DNA from: Datnioides undecimradiatus | Taxonomy: Eukaryota > Chordata > Actinopteri > Lobotiformes > Datnioididae | Assembly: GCA_008933995.1 (NCBI GenBank) | Contig: WARS01000031.1 | Coordinates: 4,937,979 to 5,001,978, forward strand | Direction: 5' to 3' | Length of the DNA: 64,000 nucleotides | Shown here: positions 11,897 through 42,350 of the stretch, in pieces | How the letters are laid out: each line of letters begins with the position of its first letter | Position numbering within the stretch: position 1 is the stretch's first letter | Position numbers and translations under genes: made by a program | Notes under the pieces: generated by a model | What the model was told of the DNA's origin: nothing | Databases searched by the model: none | What the model saw: only the letters and a program-made list of their open reading frames with translations

Positions 11897-14818
11897 TGTT
11901 AATGACAGCCTGGGGTGAATTTGCCACAATAAAAGTCTCCTTGTCCCTCCTTCAGTGGCTCCATCTCTAAGTGTGCTACTGGTTTAGGTGTCATATGTTC
12001 CAACAGATCTGGCAATGTGGCATCAGCTTTGGACGAAGCAGAAATTATGTTGTTTTTTTGATACACAGCAAACTTTTTTGTTTGACTGTGGACTAGCAGG
12101 CTACAGGGAGCAACCTGCCCCACCTTCTCTGAAAGTTCCTCTCTCTTTTGTACAGCTGATGCCTGGATACATGTGTCCATTTTTACGCTGTGGAACAAGG
12201 AAGGAAACATATTGCAGAGAGGAAGGAGAAAGTTTACAACACCTCCCTGGCAATAATGAGTACAATATTCCACTCATGGTCAGTTTTTCAGACTCTGTGA
12301 AACATATTTGCATTGTTTTTCCACAGCATGATGTCCACAAATAGTTACTCATTTGAATTTATTAACTAATTCAATTGCTTCACTTCATTCTTTGACCTAT
12401 TCATTTATCCATGTATCTCTTTCAATACAGTACTTTTTCTTTCTAAAACGATATTCAATGTTTTGTATTTGTTAGTATTGATAATATTTTATGAGTGACA
12501 ATAGTGTGACAGGAAGAGCAGCTTAGAGCCTGAAGCAATCAGTACAGCACTGACATCTCGCAGGTGAGTAGTTTTGCATCAGTGACATTCAGTTGTGTTA
12601 GTCTGAGCTGTGACAGCACATTGTAATGGCATTGATGGGTAATACAAAACACAGCTCAGACTTACAGGAGTGGGAGTCTGATATACTCTGGTGTGTTATC
12701 AACAGTCGAGATATATAAACAGTGAGGTAGCATTATTTTTAGGCTTTTTTCCATAAGTATCATTATAATGTAGGCCTTTGTTTGGCTGCATGACTGTGAC
12801 CTGTGCAGCTTTCTGTCATGCTGTTTTTATCTCGACACACTGTTGTTAAGTTAAACTCCAGTAAAGCTGGTAATTACAAACTAAAAATGAAACACTGGCA
12901 CAAGAATTTGCAGTTGTGCTCATCGTGCTCAGAATTGTTTTTTTGGCAACAGTCAAAAGGACGGTTTGAAAAATGTGGAAGTTTATATGTAAATGTCAAC
13001 TGAATCAGTTTGCTGTGCTGGGTTTGTTTCTCTGGTTTTTCACATTGTGTTACAATGGAGTCCAGAACATTGGTTCCATTTGCTCATACAGCTCTAATAT
13101 GCAGCCTTGTGATCTTGTGATGTTTGTATATTCTCTTGCTCTAAGGCAACCAAATTTGTTGAGAGGAGAAGAACATGATTCAGAGCTAAACCTGTAATCA
13201 CTGAGCGTGTCCAGAACATAAGCCTCACAGCTATTTGGCAAAACACAAAACTCACATAATTCACAAAATGTTGACTTATCTTATTGAGAAACACACTGTT
13301 TACTGAGTCTTACCATATATTTTATATCATAGCACACCAAAGACTCAGAAGGCTTACTGAAAGGGAAACTCCAACAAGTGCAGAATAACATAGAGTGCAG
13401 TTAAATGTTTATGCGTCAGGAGGTTGTTAATTCCCAGGAGCATAAATCACACAGACAATCAGCATCTAGGCCAGGGACCAGACACTGTATGTATGAACAC
13501 TGTTTAGATGTTAGCACGTTCACTGGCAGAGCCACTCTGTAATAAAGTTTTGGATCTTACAGTTTGATAGAGAAGGGTACGCTGTATCTTCAGCAGTTGT
13601 AAAATACACAGGAAATGATTGCTCATACAGCAGTGGGAAGGAGAAATACCACTGTTTGCATGACTTTCGTGACCCTCCTTAAAAATGTTGCTGAACAAAT
13701 CGTGCATCATCTTGTAGGACGTGAATCATCCCAGACTGAATGCTCACGAGAGTATGTTGAAACGTGGAAGGAGAAGCAGATTAGTCCTACTGAAGACGTT
13801 ATAGAGCTTCACCATGAATCTATTTTCTGCTTGGCAGATTTTCTTTCATTGACCCAAATTTTTGGAGTCTGACCATTTTTCCTGCTTCATCAGGAACCCA
13901 GTGTTTATCAGAGGTTCAGCTGTGTATTTGATCAGTATCAGTAGCTTTGTATTAACCACGCTAGAAAACACTTACAGGTAGTTTCTGTCACTCACTGAGA
14001 TTCATTCAGTAACCCGACAGTACAGCCTGTCAACACCACACCTTTCTTTATTATGCATGTGTCATTACAAAACCAAAGACAGGCTCCTCCAGGGCTATTT
14101 ACAGTCTGGAAGCTGTTGAGCAGGTGGAGTCAACCTTGAGAAAAGCTGAAAAGATTTTTAACACTGTGCAGAGTTCATCAACTTGTAATGACAGGACTTC
14201 TTTTGGCTAATGCTGGCCTTGGTGAGGGAAGATTATAACCTAGATTTAACTTTTGTTGCTTTTTTTTAACTTCCAGCAAATCTCCGGTGTTTAAATGAGT
14301 TTTGCTGCCCTAAGGCATGTTTGAAAAGCAGCTCTACACTGAGACTCTAGAGTTGCTTTGGCAACATTAACGTCACAAAAAATCTGGTTGCTCAAGTGAA
14401 GATAACATTTTTGTTATCAGGGCGTAGAGACAAGCTTATATGCCGGACTCCTCTCAGACAGTTCAATCACCGCGCTCATTGCAATTAAACACTAGATTTA
14501 ACGCGTGGTCATAAAATTCCAATCTCCCCAGAAACCAATTCACCTTGCTTGAAGCCAAATGGCAGCATACCAAATCGGCATGATCTCACTATCAGCTTTC
14601 TGATTGATACTCATAGAGTGGCATGGTTTAGTTTGGAGGGAGTTCACATGAGAAACGGTGATGGAACTATGTTTTTCATTCACCTGAGCCATAACGTTTG
14701 AGCCCTTGTTAGACATCTACAGCAATATATGATCACTGTCAGGTGTCAGTCTCACACCACCCACTTTTTCAGGAGATAGAAATAGAAAACTACTAAGTGG
14801 GAAAACAAAAGAACCTAC

Positions 14819-15105
14819 CTCATATCTCGGCCCAATCCAAACTCTTCTTCCGTCCGGTGTCTTCGGTCAAACAATGTCCTGGGCTGGTCTGTGTGAAGTG
14901 TGTCTGTGCTCGGTCAGCCTGACAGGCTGTGCAGCTGAGTCCAGTGTTTTTGAGGGGCGGTGCTCTGCTGTCGGACACATCCCTGAAGCAGCTACTGTGG
15001 CTGCTGTTTAATCCAGAGGATCCAGACTTTCTCGTGCCAAAGACATAGTTCACTACTTCACCGGCCACCCACCGTCCCCTGGTGGCCCGCGAGTTTGCCC
15101 CACAG
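14819..15105 (-). other. mical2: mical2 probable 5' noncoding first exon
   Basis: On the minus strand a strong donor, GAG|GTAGGT, ends an exon at 14819. The sequence upstream to about 15105 is richer in G+C than the flanks and has an ETS-type ACAGGAAG (written on the plus strand) at 15101-15108. The stretch is open in one frame but has no plausible ATG start; it would begin with GTG. It is therefore read as 5' UTR spliced to the coding exon at 6161, giving a first intron of about 8.7 kb. The transcription start is inferred and no TATA box is evident. Confidence 0.5.
15070..15086 (-). promoter_or_regulatory. CTCF-like motif candidate at the mical2 promoter
   Basis: The minus strand reads GCCACCAGGGGACGG, one base from the classical CCACCAGGGGGC core. 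It sits within or beside the putative mical2 first exon. Motif match only. Confidence 0.25.
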
Positions 15106-15533
15106 GAAGAAGTTACTAATTAAACAAAAGCTTGTATTATATGAGGGTTTCGTTGAATCTGAGTGGAGTGCAAATCTTAACACTGGACAGAAACAAACGC
15201 CAAATCATTCAATACTTAAACCGAAACACGTCGCGTAAAGGCAGGGGCATGATTTTAAACTAATATTTAAAGATTATGAAGAACGGACAGTGGAAACAGA
15301 CACAAATTACAGGTTAATAAGCAGGGACCTTTACTGTAATACAATACGCTGGCTTTTCAGGTGCAACTAATGCCTTTTGCATGAGGCGCCATACGCGCCC
15401 AGACCCCAGTCAGTCAACACTTTAGACCTTTTACGGCGTCAGCAGGACGGTAGTCTACGCAGCACGTGGACAAAAGCCTTGACCAAACACCGCTCACAGT
15501 AAAGTCCGTCGACACATTTACTATGAAAGCAAA

Positions 15534-15550
15534 CAGCGCCATCTTGTGGT
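15534..15550 (-). promoter_or_regulatory. Strong CTCF-like motif between mical2 and dkk3
   Basis: The minus strand reads ACCACAAGATGGCGCTG, a full match to the CCASNAGRTGGCGC form of the CTCF consensus. It lies in the gap between the divergent mical2 and dkk3 genes, where an insulator would separate the two promoters. This is a sequence match without binding data. Confidence 0.4.
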
Positions 15551-15804
15551 TAGACCTTGGGACTGCGTGTATACGGTGTCCGGTTTAAAAAAATGATTCA
15601 TCCAAATTATGAGCTGTACTGTATCTTCTCCCTTAACCTTAAGGGTGGTCATACAAATTAATTACATTTTTCTGATATTTGATGCAGTGAAAACTGACTA
15701 CAGTAACCAGGCCTCGTATGTTTATCACCATCTCTCTCAGTGCAGCTATAAAGCAGAATTTTAATTAGCACGTGAGCTTCAGAGATATTTTAACCAATAA
15801 AGTA

Positions 15805-16025
15805 GCTAACTAGTCGTATTGTGTCGATATAGCTAACCTGTACGTACGAAGCTTGGTGTACAACATTGCAGTCCCACCCTGGACACACACACACAGAACA
15901 AAAAGGTGGCAGGCTTTGTGTCTGCACCGTCGTCCATTTGTAAGTCGACGTTTTAAATGCAAGATAGCCCATGGTTAGTCTACTGCTAGATGAAGTTTGT
16001 TAGCTACAGTTAACTGATAGCTAAC
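15805..16025. promoter_or_regulatory. GCTAAC/GTTAGC motif cluster upstream of dkk3
   Basis: The hexamer GCTAAC or its complement occurs at 15805, 15832, 15999 and 16020, four times in about 220 bases, where about 0.1 is expected by chance. The same hexamer is far denser next to the usp47 promoter (41178-41762). The function is unknown. Confidence 0.35.
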
Positions 16026-16399
16026 GGGACATGAAGCCAAAGTACTGTTGCTATGGTTACCGGTAATTTACCTCGGGTACTAATTTAGACCGGTGGTCCA
16101 ACTTGACCGGAACTATGTTTAAGGTGTCCCAGTCAAGTTTATCAAGCACCCACTCGTCATTTAGAAACTAGTGCCTTCCTATGTTCACGGTAAACGCAGC
16201 TGATGTGAGGGTTTTTTTCTTTTTTCTTTTTTCTTTCTTTTTTTACCTGTTTTGGAGGTGTTATGGAGATGAAGATGTATGAGGTGATGACACCCTCAGT
16301 GACGGAGACGTATCAGCTGTGGTGACGCTGCTTGTGTTGCACAGCATCATCGCCACACCCTCCTCAGAGTGCAGCAGCAGTACCAGCAGCAGCAGCAGC

Positions 16400-19300
16400 A
16401 TGATGCGAGTCGCCCTGCTAGTTTTGGCTCTCACCGCAGTCTGCAATGGCATCCTCCCTGAGATAGTGGACTCGGGTATCAGTCACATCCTGGAGGAGAA
16501 TTTCGACCAGACACAGGCAGAGCTGGACCGCATGTTTGTGGAAGTGGAGCAACTGCCAGAGGATCCGCAGAAAAAGCCTGAGGATGCGTTTCACCAAGTA
16601 GGCAGCCAGTTGCACCTCTCAGTCAGCATCTAGGTTTTTACATGACATAGCATTATTTCATTGCTTATTGCTGGAAACAGCCTTTGGTATAAGATATTTG
16701 CTGACATTGTGAGAATCCTTTTGAAGGACTGAAACCCTTCCATCTCTGGACAGAAGTCTAAAGAGCTTAGAGGCAGCAGTAGAAAGAGCTAGAATATGGG
16801 AGTGACTTCTTAATGCACCTCTTTACCTGAAATCTTTCTCTGACAATCTCTCCGATTCCTAAAGAGTAATGAGAGTGGTGGTCTCAGGCCTCATCCCAGT
16901 AACCTTCCTCCAAGTCATCACAATGAAACTGCATCTGAGAAAGTGACTGACAATGAATCTGGTCACACCTCACCAGAACAGGTAGGTTTATGAACAGTTA
17001 CCAAAAGTGAGATAGTGTTTGTTTTCTTTTGTGACTGAAACTTGACTGACGTCCCACCTTCTCACAGGAAACAAACAACATTACCACAGCCATCCAGTCC
17101 ATTGACCTGGGGAATAATATCGATCATGTGAGTTTATTTGGTTTACCTTTATTATTAAACGATATACAGTCCTGTAAAAAATACATCTTTAATCTAAACT
17201 CTTGTTTTTCATGTGACCTTTGACTGCTTAGTTTGAATTTCTCAACATGAAAAGGCCTCAAGATTGCATAATATCTTGCAGCATCATCAGAGCCACTGGC
17301 TTAACACACTGTCTGCAAATGGATCATTGCATTCATTCAGTGCATGCACGGACCTCTAATCCTTATTTACATGTGTCATGTATACCCTCAAGGTTGAAAC
17401 AAAGCTGATGTATAGCTAAAGTCCATTCATCAAAAAGATGATTTATTGAAATTGTTGATAAATGAGCAATGAGCTTTTGTTGTTTGTAACTGGAATTCAC
17501 TTTAAGGATTAAAGTTTCTAGAAGCAATAACACAGATTTGGAAGCATGGTTATTTATAATGTAAGCCAAATAAAATTTAATTTAAAAGAGTTTCTGCATA
17601 ACTTCTTTTATTTGGCTTGGAGTGTTAGAACACAAGTAAAACAGAAGATTAAACATTAACTGGAAACAACACGATGATGAGGATCTTGCCCCTCGGTAAA
17701 TTGTAAGTCAGGTCATCTTGCTAGTTTTACACTTTGTATATTGGCGGAAGAGAGTCTATTTGATGGTGTGCTGTTTGACAAGAGAGGTGAGTTGCTGTTT
17801 ACATGGTAACTCTGGGATAAGAGTCTGTCCTACTTACAAGAGGTAAAAATAAAACTGGAGGAGGCGCCTCTCTCTTCATGAATATGTTGTAGGTTTTCTT
17901 CTTGTCTAATTAGTTTCAGGATTAGATTCAAACCCATAAAAGCTAAAGGTTTGATTTATCTAGTTCTTTATTTTGCATAATGTGACCAGAATGTGTATCA
18001 AATCCAAAGTTTCATTACATTATAAATTAAATTACATTAGACTCTAATGTAATCCTTCTGTCTTGTCTTTAGGGATGTATGACTGATGAGGAGTGTGGGA
18101 AGGGAAGGTATTGCCTTTATGACACACAGGACTCCAAGTGTCTGCCTTGCAAAGCAATAGATGTGGTGAGTGAACTTAGCTTCACGTGAGCACCTGCACC
18201 ATTCAGTTTTCTCTAAAATGCACTGTTTCTCTTTCTGTGTTGCTTCCAAGCATATATACACACACAGTCACTTCCAGGCGGCTAGGGTTTCACTTTAACT
18301 GCAATGCAGTGTGTGCACAAGTGTAATCGGAGGGTGTTGTTTGTGAGCACTCTGTCCTATGAGCTTCACATGAAAGGACGGCATATGTCAAGGTTAAACA
18401 AAAGCTCTTCTTTTCCCCCTGCTCTCTCAAAGGACATCTAGAACAAAAGAGTATAAGTAATGAGAGTATTCTCTGCAGAGACACCCATTGGTTTTATTTA
18501 AGACTCAGTTATTATTGCTGATTCTGTAGTGTCATCGCTGGATGAATTGGCCTTAGTGGAGCAGCATAAAAAGCAATGCAAAGGCATAGAGATACTGGCA
18601 GTCTGCCAAAGGAGGGTACAGTGCACAGGAATAATAAATACACAGAGGACCAGATCTGTGTCTTGTCAAAAGCACTGCACTGAAAAAACTCTGCATATAA
18701 ATAACCAGAATAGTGTTTGCCTTATTTCCAAATTAACAATACTTACAGAGAAAGAGAAATGTCATTATTGCTCTGGTGCATGCTACATTCTTATTTTATG
18801 TTTCAACACTGTAAAAACATTATACGTTTGATGAAAGATGACTGCTGAAATGTTGCTGAAACACATTTTAATGTAAGGTTAGATCAAAGGAAACCTAGTT
18901 TTTATTCATCTTTCAGTCCTGTACAAAGGATGAGGAGTGCTGTGATGAACAGCTGTGTGTGTGGGGTCAGTGCAGTCAAAATGCAACCAAAGGAGAGGCC
19001 GGCAGCACTTGTCAATACCAGACTGACTGCAGCCCAGACCTCTGCTGTGCCTTCCATAAAGGTACATTTTAGCACACAATGCTACATGCTGCTCGGTGAC
19101 TCTCTACACTCTTCTCAGAAAATGTATCTGTGTGTTCTCTTTGTGCGTTCAGCCCTGCTCTTCCCTGTCTGCTTGGCCAAGCCTATTGAGCGCGAGCGCT
19201 GCTTTGGTGACTCCAACCATCTGATAGAGCTGCTCTCCTGGGACATCCAGGATGAGGGACCCAGGAAACATTGCCCCTGTGCAGGAGATCTCCACTGTCA

Positions 19301-19515
19301 GCACCTGGGGTGAGTGCGGTACCATTTAGTTGTGCAGAAAGTCATAACTCTTATATTTGTCCTTAAGTGAATGATTCTGTTAAAACGAATCCAAGTTATT
19401 AAAGCTTTATATGCATATCTTTGACAGGCGAGGGTCCATGTGCCTTAAAGCAGAGGACTCCAGTGAAGAGGACCTGACAGACACTCTGTACTCAGAGATA
19501 GACTACATCATGTAG
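16400..19515 (+). CDS. dkk3: dkk3, Dickkopf-related protein 3
   Basis: Seven coding exons: 16400-16597, 16865-16981, 17068-17127, 18073-18165, 18917-19061, 19153-19309 and 19428-19515. All have GT..AG junctions, and together they give 285 aa. Residues 1-17 are a signal peptide (MMRVALLVLALTAVCNG). A DKK3-specific N-terminal segment follows, including NLPPSHHNET. The first ten-cysteine domain runs from about residue 126 (GCMTDEECGKGRYC) to LCVWGQC. The second ten-cysteine colipase-like domain runs from STCQYQTDC to SMCLK. An acidic tail ends in SEIDYIM. N-glycosylation sequons occur in NET, NIT and NAT. DKK3 is a secreted modulator whose link to Wnt signalling is weaker than that of DKK1. At 285 aa it is shorter than human DKK3 (350 aa), mainly at the C-terminus. 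The start is the ATG at 16400; the open frame extends upstream without another ATG. Confidence 0.95.
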
Positions 19516-21560
19516 ACACAGCTCAATTTGATTCAAATTGCCTTGTAAACAACTAGACAGGAGCCTCTGCCAAGTCCAGAGCTTTGCTGCAAAGTTTGCC
19601 AACGTAATCCAAGATGGCAAAAGCATAAAAATGGATAAAAAAATATATACACATACAGCTTTAATTGATACCTGAGGTTTACAATGGTTAAATGTTTATG
19701 AAAATAGATAGAAAAGCCACTAACAGAAAACAGGAAACACTATATCTGGAGTCCTGTGCTGATATGTAATGCTGGGTACTATAACTAATGTTAACCTTTA
19801 TCTAAATTAACACAATGAACACAACTCTACACATTTTACACTTTAGACACTTTTTAGTCTCACTTAAATTACTGATAAAAAGAAAGAAACCAAATACAAA
19901 TATGCTTGGTGAACTCATACAGACTTACAAGTCTGTATCACAGAAATAGGTAATAAAAAATTATATTTAAGCCTCTAAGAATCACTCTGCTCAAAATGAC
20001 ACTGAGATTCATGAACAGGACACCAACACAATTATGAGATGTCTGCAGACCAAGTGGTAAAGGATTCTGTTAACATGTAAATAGCTACTGTTAGTATTGA
20101 CAACAGTTGGTTGTATTGCTGTCTACAAAGCTAATTTGCGTCAGTATCCATGTCTGATAAACCCGAAACCAAAGCTTAAGAGTAATTCTAATTCTAGCTG
20201 CTTCCATATCCCTGAAGTTGTTTGTAACAAAGCTTTTTGTTTCCTCCGCACTTTCCCTTGTTGATCCTGAGAAAATGTTTTGGCAAAGTCTGCTGCTTGA
20301 TCCCAGCAATATCTGCTCAGCTGCCAAGATCCTCATGTTGTTCTACAGAAGTTGTTGTTTTTGCCAAGACTGAGGCCTCAACATATTTATGGCTCAGAGA
20401 TGACACGTTATTATACACGTCGAGAGGAAACACTGTCCAACTGGACATGATTTACTGTCTGTGTTGTTTATATATGTATTTAATATGTTATAATTGTTTT
20501 TCATTTTTTAAAAATATTTAACCATCTATCATCTAAACTGCAACATATTTGACCACCTTCACTTCTTAACTGAATATAACTTGACCACTTGTCTGACTTT
20601 GATCAGTCTGGTGGTTGGCTGTTGCCTGTCAATGCTTTTGAGTTATGAAAAATAGTGCTGGTGAATGTTTTTTGTTTGGATCAGTTCATACTTTCGCTGT
20701 CACTAGTACACGACAGTCATTGTTAGCTACTGATGCTGATCATGTTTATGTCCAGAAATTGTTACTTCAAACCGTAGAAACATGTAAACTGCTCTGCTTT
20801 GGTCCACTGAGCTGAAAACGCGCAGGCTGTGCAGTGCTGAAGAGAAAGCATTTCCCAGCTTCAGAGGCATAAACTAAGTCAACAGTTTCATCTGTCCTAT
20901 TGCGATGCAACAAATATGGCGAATGGGTTTTGGATGACAATGCAATTTTAAGATGTTAATGTCAGATGTATTATTAATTTTTATCAGCATCATTTTAAAA
21001 AACACACAGCAACAGAGAGGGTGATGGAAAACTAAACTTAAAATTCTTGTATGGTGTGTACACCGTACGACATGGACCTTACTTAAAAATTGAACTATTC
21101 CAACATGAAGATAGTTCCAGTGTATGCAACTTTTTTTTATCTAATGTATATACTCGGGACTGACAGGCTGCAGCCTTGTTACTAGATCACTGCTGGTACT
21201 TAATCATCATTTGATTAGAACTGGCTCAAACTCAGTTTTCAGCTGTTGTCTGCACCTGCATTTCCAACTTATGTTGCACTGTGGTCTCAAATACAATTAG
21301 TCTCCAACACCTCTTGTTGCTTGTATGTGCTTCATGTACAGCAATGTGACCTTTTCAACATTCAGGCTGAAAAGTGCAAAACTAATGCAAGTATTACCTG
21401 ACGTATGTGAGAATAAAACAATGTACTTCTGTGCCTCTGGATGATTCAGGTACATCTGTAAAATATAACATCTGCACTGTTCTTAAGCACTTGAAACCTG
21501 ACATGCAGCTTCTAACAACTCTTGCCTTTAAAAAAATAAAGTTGTTTTTCTTTTTAACAC
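19516..21560 (+). other. dkk3: dkk3 3' untranslated region
   Basis: About 2 kb of AT-rich noncoding sequence follows the TAG at 19513-19515. AATAAA signals occur at 21412-21417 and 21535-21540, so cleavage is expected near 21435 or 21560. No other gene is seen in the stretch. The UTR boundaries are inferred from the signals. Confidence 0.6.
21412..21540 (+). terminator. dkk3: dkk3 polyadenylation signals
   Basis: Two canonical AATAAA hexamers (21412-21417 and 21535-21540) lie at the end of the dkk3 3' UTR, each followed by T-rich sequence. Confidence 0.6.
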
Positions 21561-21720
21561 CGAGCCTCTTGAAAAGGTGATTATGATTTGCGAGTTCAGG
21601 TGAACCACTTTAATTTACAGTGACAGAAAACTGCAGTTATGAAAAAAAAAGCATTTTAATTAATTTCTAAAATCATTTTAAACTATTTTCACACAGGATT
21701 TAAATCTCCAAGAAATAAAC

Positions 21721-21744
21721 ATCATCATCATCATCATCATCATC
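21721..21744. repeat. (ATC)8 microsatellite
   Basis: Perfect ATC triplets followed by an AAC run and poly-A, between the dkk3 and usp47 3' ends. Confidence 0.9.
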
Positions 21745-21799
21745 AACAACAACAAGAAAAAAAAAAAAGGATTTTCTTCAGATATTGGCATTTCTACAG

Positions 21800-21946
21800 T
21801 GAATAGCTGGTGGCAGCATCAGGAGCCCAGAGGGGCCAGGATGCTGAGCTTCAGTCCTCAGACCAGTTTGCCCGGGCAGACTGAGAAGTCCAGCGGGGCT
21901 TTCTACGCCCCTCTGGTGCCAGTCTATCAAGCGGCAGCAGCAGCAG
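21800..21946 (+). other. Unassigned exon-like island between dkk3 and usp47
   Basis: This 147-base, G+C-richer block sits in AT-rich sequence. It has an acceptor-like TTTCTACAG directly before it and a donor-like CAG|GTAGAAG at its end. It is open in the frame that reads NSWWQHQEPRGARMLSF and ends in a short alanine run. I do not recognise the peptide. It could be an exon of an unannotated transcript, an alternative 3' exon, a conserved noncoding element or chance. Confidence 0.2.
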
Positions 21947-22239
21947 GTAGAAGCGCCAAAAAAAACCAAAAAACAACCTTACACTCTCTGCCAAAAACCC
22001 AGAGAGCGCTCGCTCCCCTCCATACAACACCACATACACGCAGATGACACTAGTGATGTACACCCAGTTCATATGGTGCAAAAAGAAAAAAAACAGACAA
22101 ATCCACTTTCTAAATTAAAGGTTAATACAGACAACAGATGAGTGCCTGGTGCCTTGCAAGACCTAATTGAATGATTAAGTCTGGAGCAAAACAATAATTT
22201 ACAACAAACAAAAACAAAACAAAACAAGGAGATTCTTGA

Positions 22240-23121
22240 CATAGTCTACTTGGTTTTGTTTTATTGTACTTTGTATTAAAAAAAAGACCCATAGCCTATG
22301 TATCACTATATTTAGTGGAAGTGATGTAGCAGAGGTAAAGCCCCTATAAAGCACAAAGAGTAGGCAGCAGTAGGGACGACCCATAACAACACATTACTCT
22401 GGCATTATAGGAGCAATTGAGGAGAAACAAACTCCAGTTTACAAATTCTTAATTGTTGCTTTTTTTGATTCATCAGATCTTGTGAATGAATGAATGTCTT
22501 AACTTGTCAAAGTCACTGAGAGAGTGTGATTTGCCTCACCAGTGGCAAGTGGTGACACTGAGGAAGGCTGGATAAGTAGTTCTTGGTTGTCTGTGCTGTT
22601 GGCTTTAAAGTATCTAAAACAGAAGGTGAGCAATGTACGATACGAATGATTTCTCTAATGGAGCAAGTGCTCAAGTGATGTGAGCGTACGGACTTACGAA
22701 ATGGTCACGGATGAATCAGAATCAACACTATTCCTGAAACAGGAAGAGAGACACGCAGTGAAAGACTGATGTGAAAGGAGACGCAAGACTTAAATAGACA
22801 GGATGGATGCCCTCCAACCCAGCTTCACATCTCTGGAGCTTTACGTTCAATTGATTTGTCTATACGGTATTTGATTCTGTTTTTCTGTATTGAATAGCTT
22901 TCGTACTTCCCTTTAAACTTTACAGTACAATACACTATAGTGCACAACAGGGTTTCTGAGCCAGTCTTAGGGCTCAGAGTGGAGGGTGAGAGCACGTCAG
23001 CCTCACATCGCTGCTTGATGTTCAAGTAACTATCGGGGCCTGACACTCAGAGTCCCATAGCCTGGTCGCTCTGCTAGAGCGGCCAGACAATCCAAATAGC
23101 CGGGGCGCAATTCTCTGTGCC
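22240..23121 (-). other. usp47: usp47 3' untranslated region
   Basis: Noncoding sequence follows the usp47 stop on the minus strand. The first clear minus-strand AATAAA lies at 22260-22265 (TTTATT on the plus strand), so the 3' end is expected near 22240. This places dkk3 and usp47 tail-to-tail with about 700 bases between their predicted ends. Confidence 0.55.
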
Positions 23122-41957
<18,836 letters not shown>

Positions 41958-42350
41958 TTGTGCGACAGTTTAGACAGGCATCTATCCGGACAAGGATGTC
42001 AGCGAAAAAACTTTGCAGCGGTAAACACAAACATGGTTTGTGCCCTGTTTGTTGCAAGTTTGGATGCTTGGATAACAAAATTAAACTTGCCAAAACTTGT
42101 ATGCTTATCAAAGTGATCGCAAGACTTTCGCTTACACTACCCAAGCACAAAGTGTCCTGCTATAAATGGAGAAAAATGGCCGGTGTTTTACTCCGCGAGA
42201 CTTCACTCAGGGAGCTTTGGCGTCACATTCCATCCAGACAAGCGTGCGTGATGCGTGCGGACAGGATGACGTCGGTGTGTGTCTGCGTTGTTAAAAGGAC
42301 AGCGACGACAGAAACGCACAAAAACACGGTATTAATGGTTTAGCTTGTGT
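41958..42350 (-). promoter_or_regulatory. usp47: usp47 5' UTR and promoter region (inferred)
   Basis: Sequence upstream of the start codon includes a YY1-like AAAATGGCCG on the plus strand at 42173-42182 and a CRE-type TGACGTC near 42268. There is no TATA box, which suits a housekeeping gene. A 127-codon plus-strand frame here has no recognisable content. The TSS is not fixed. Confidence 0.4.

Larger units (their letters stand above)
6162..14818 (-). other. mical2 intron 1, no gene recognised
   Basis: 8.7-kb first intron. It contains a CA microsatellite at 9211-9283 and a CTCF-like motif at 11881-11896. No open frame shows a recognisable domain and none is flanked by a convincing acceptor and donor. 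Long first introns often carry enhancers, but I cannot point to one here. Confidence 0.55.

Noticed and set aside
14820-15068. 82-codon frame on the minus strand at the mical2 promoter
   Set aside because: No ATG start; it is bounded by the donor of the noncoding first exon and matches no MICAL sequence.
16319-16399. Upstream extension of the dkk3 reading frame
   Set aside because: The frame is open but starts at GTG. The ATG at 16400 gives a clean signal peptide, so the extension is 5' UTR.
18930-19313. 127-codon plus-strand frame overlapping dkk3 exons 5 and 6
   Set aside because: It reads exon 5 in the wrong frame and crosses intron sequence; the spliced dkk3 frame explains the region.
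41960-42343. 127-codon plus-strand open frame at the usp47 promoter
   Set aside because: Its Cys/Lys-rich peptide shows no ordered motif. It overlaps the usp47 5' UTR and looks like chance openness in a promoter.
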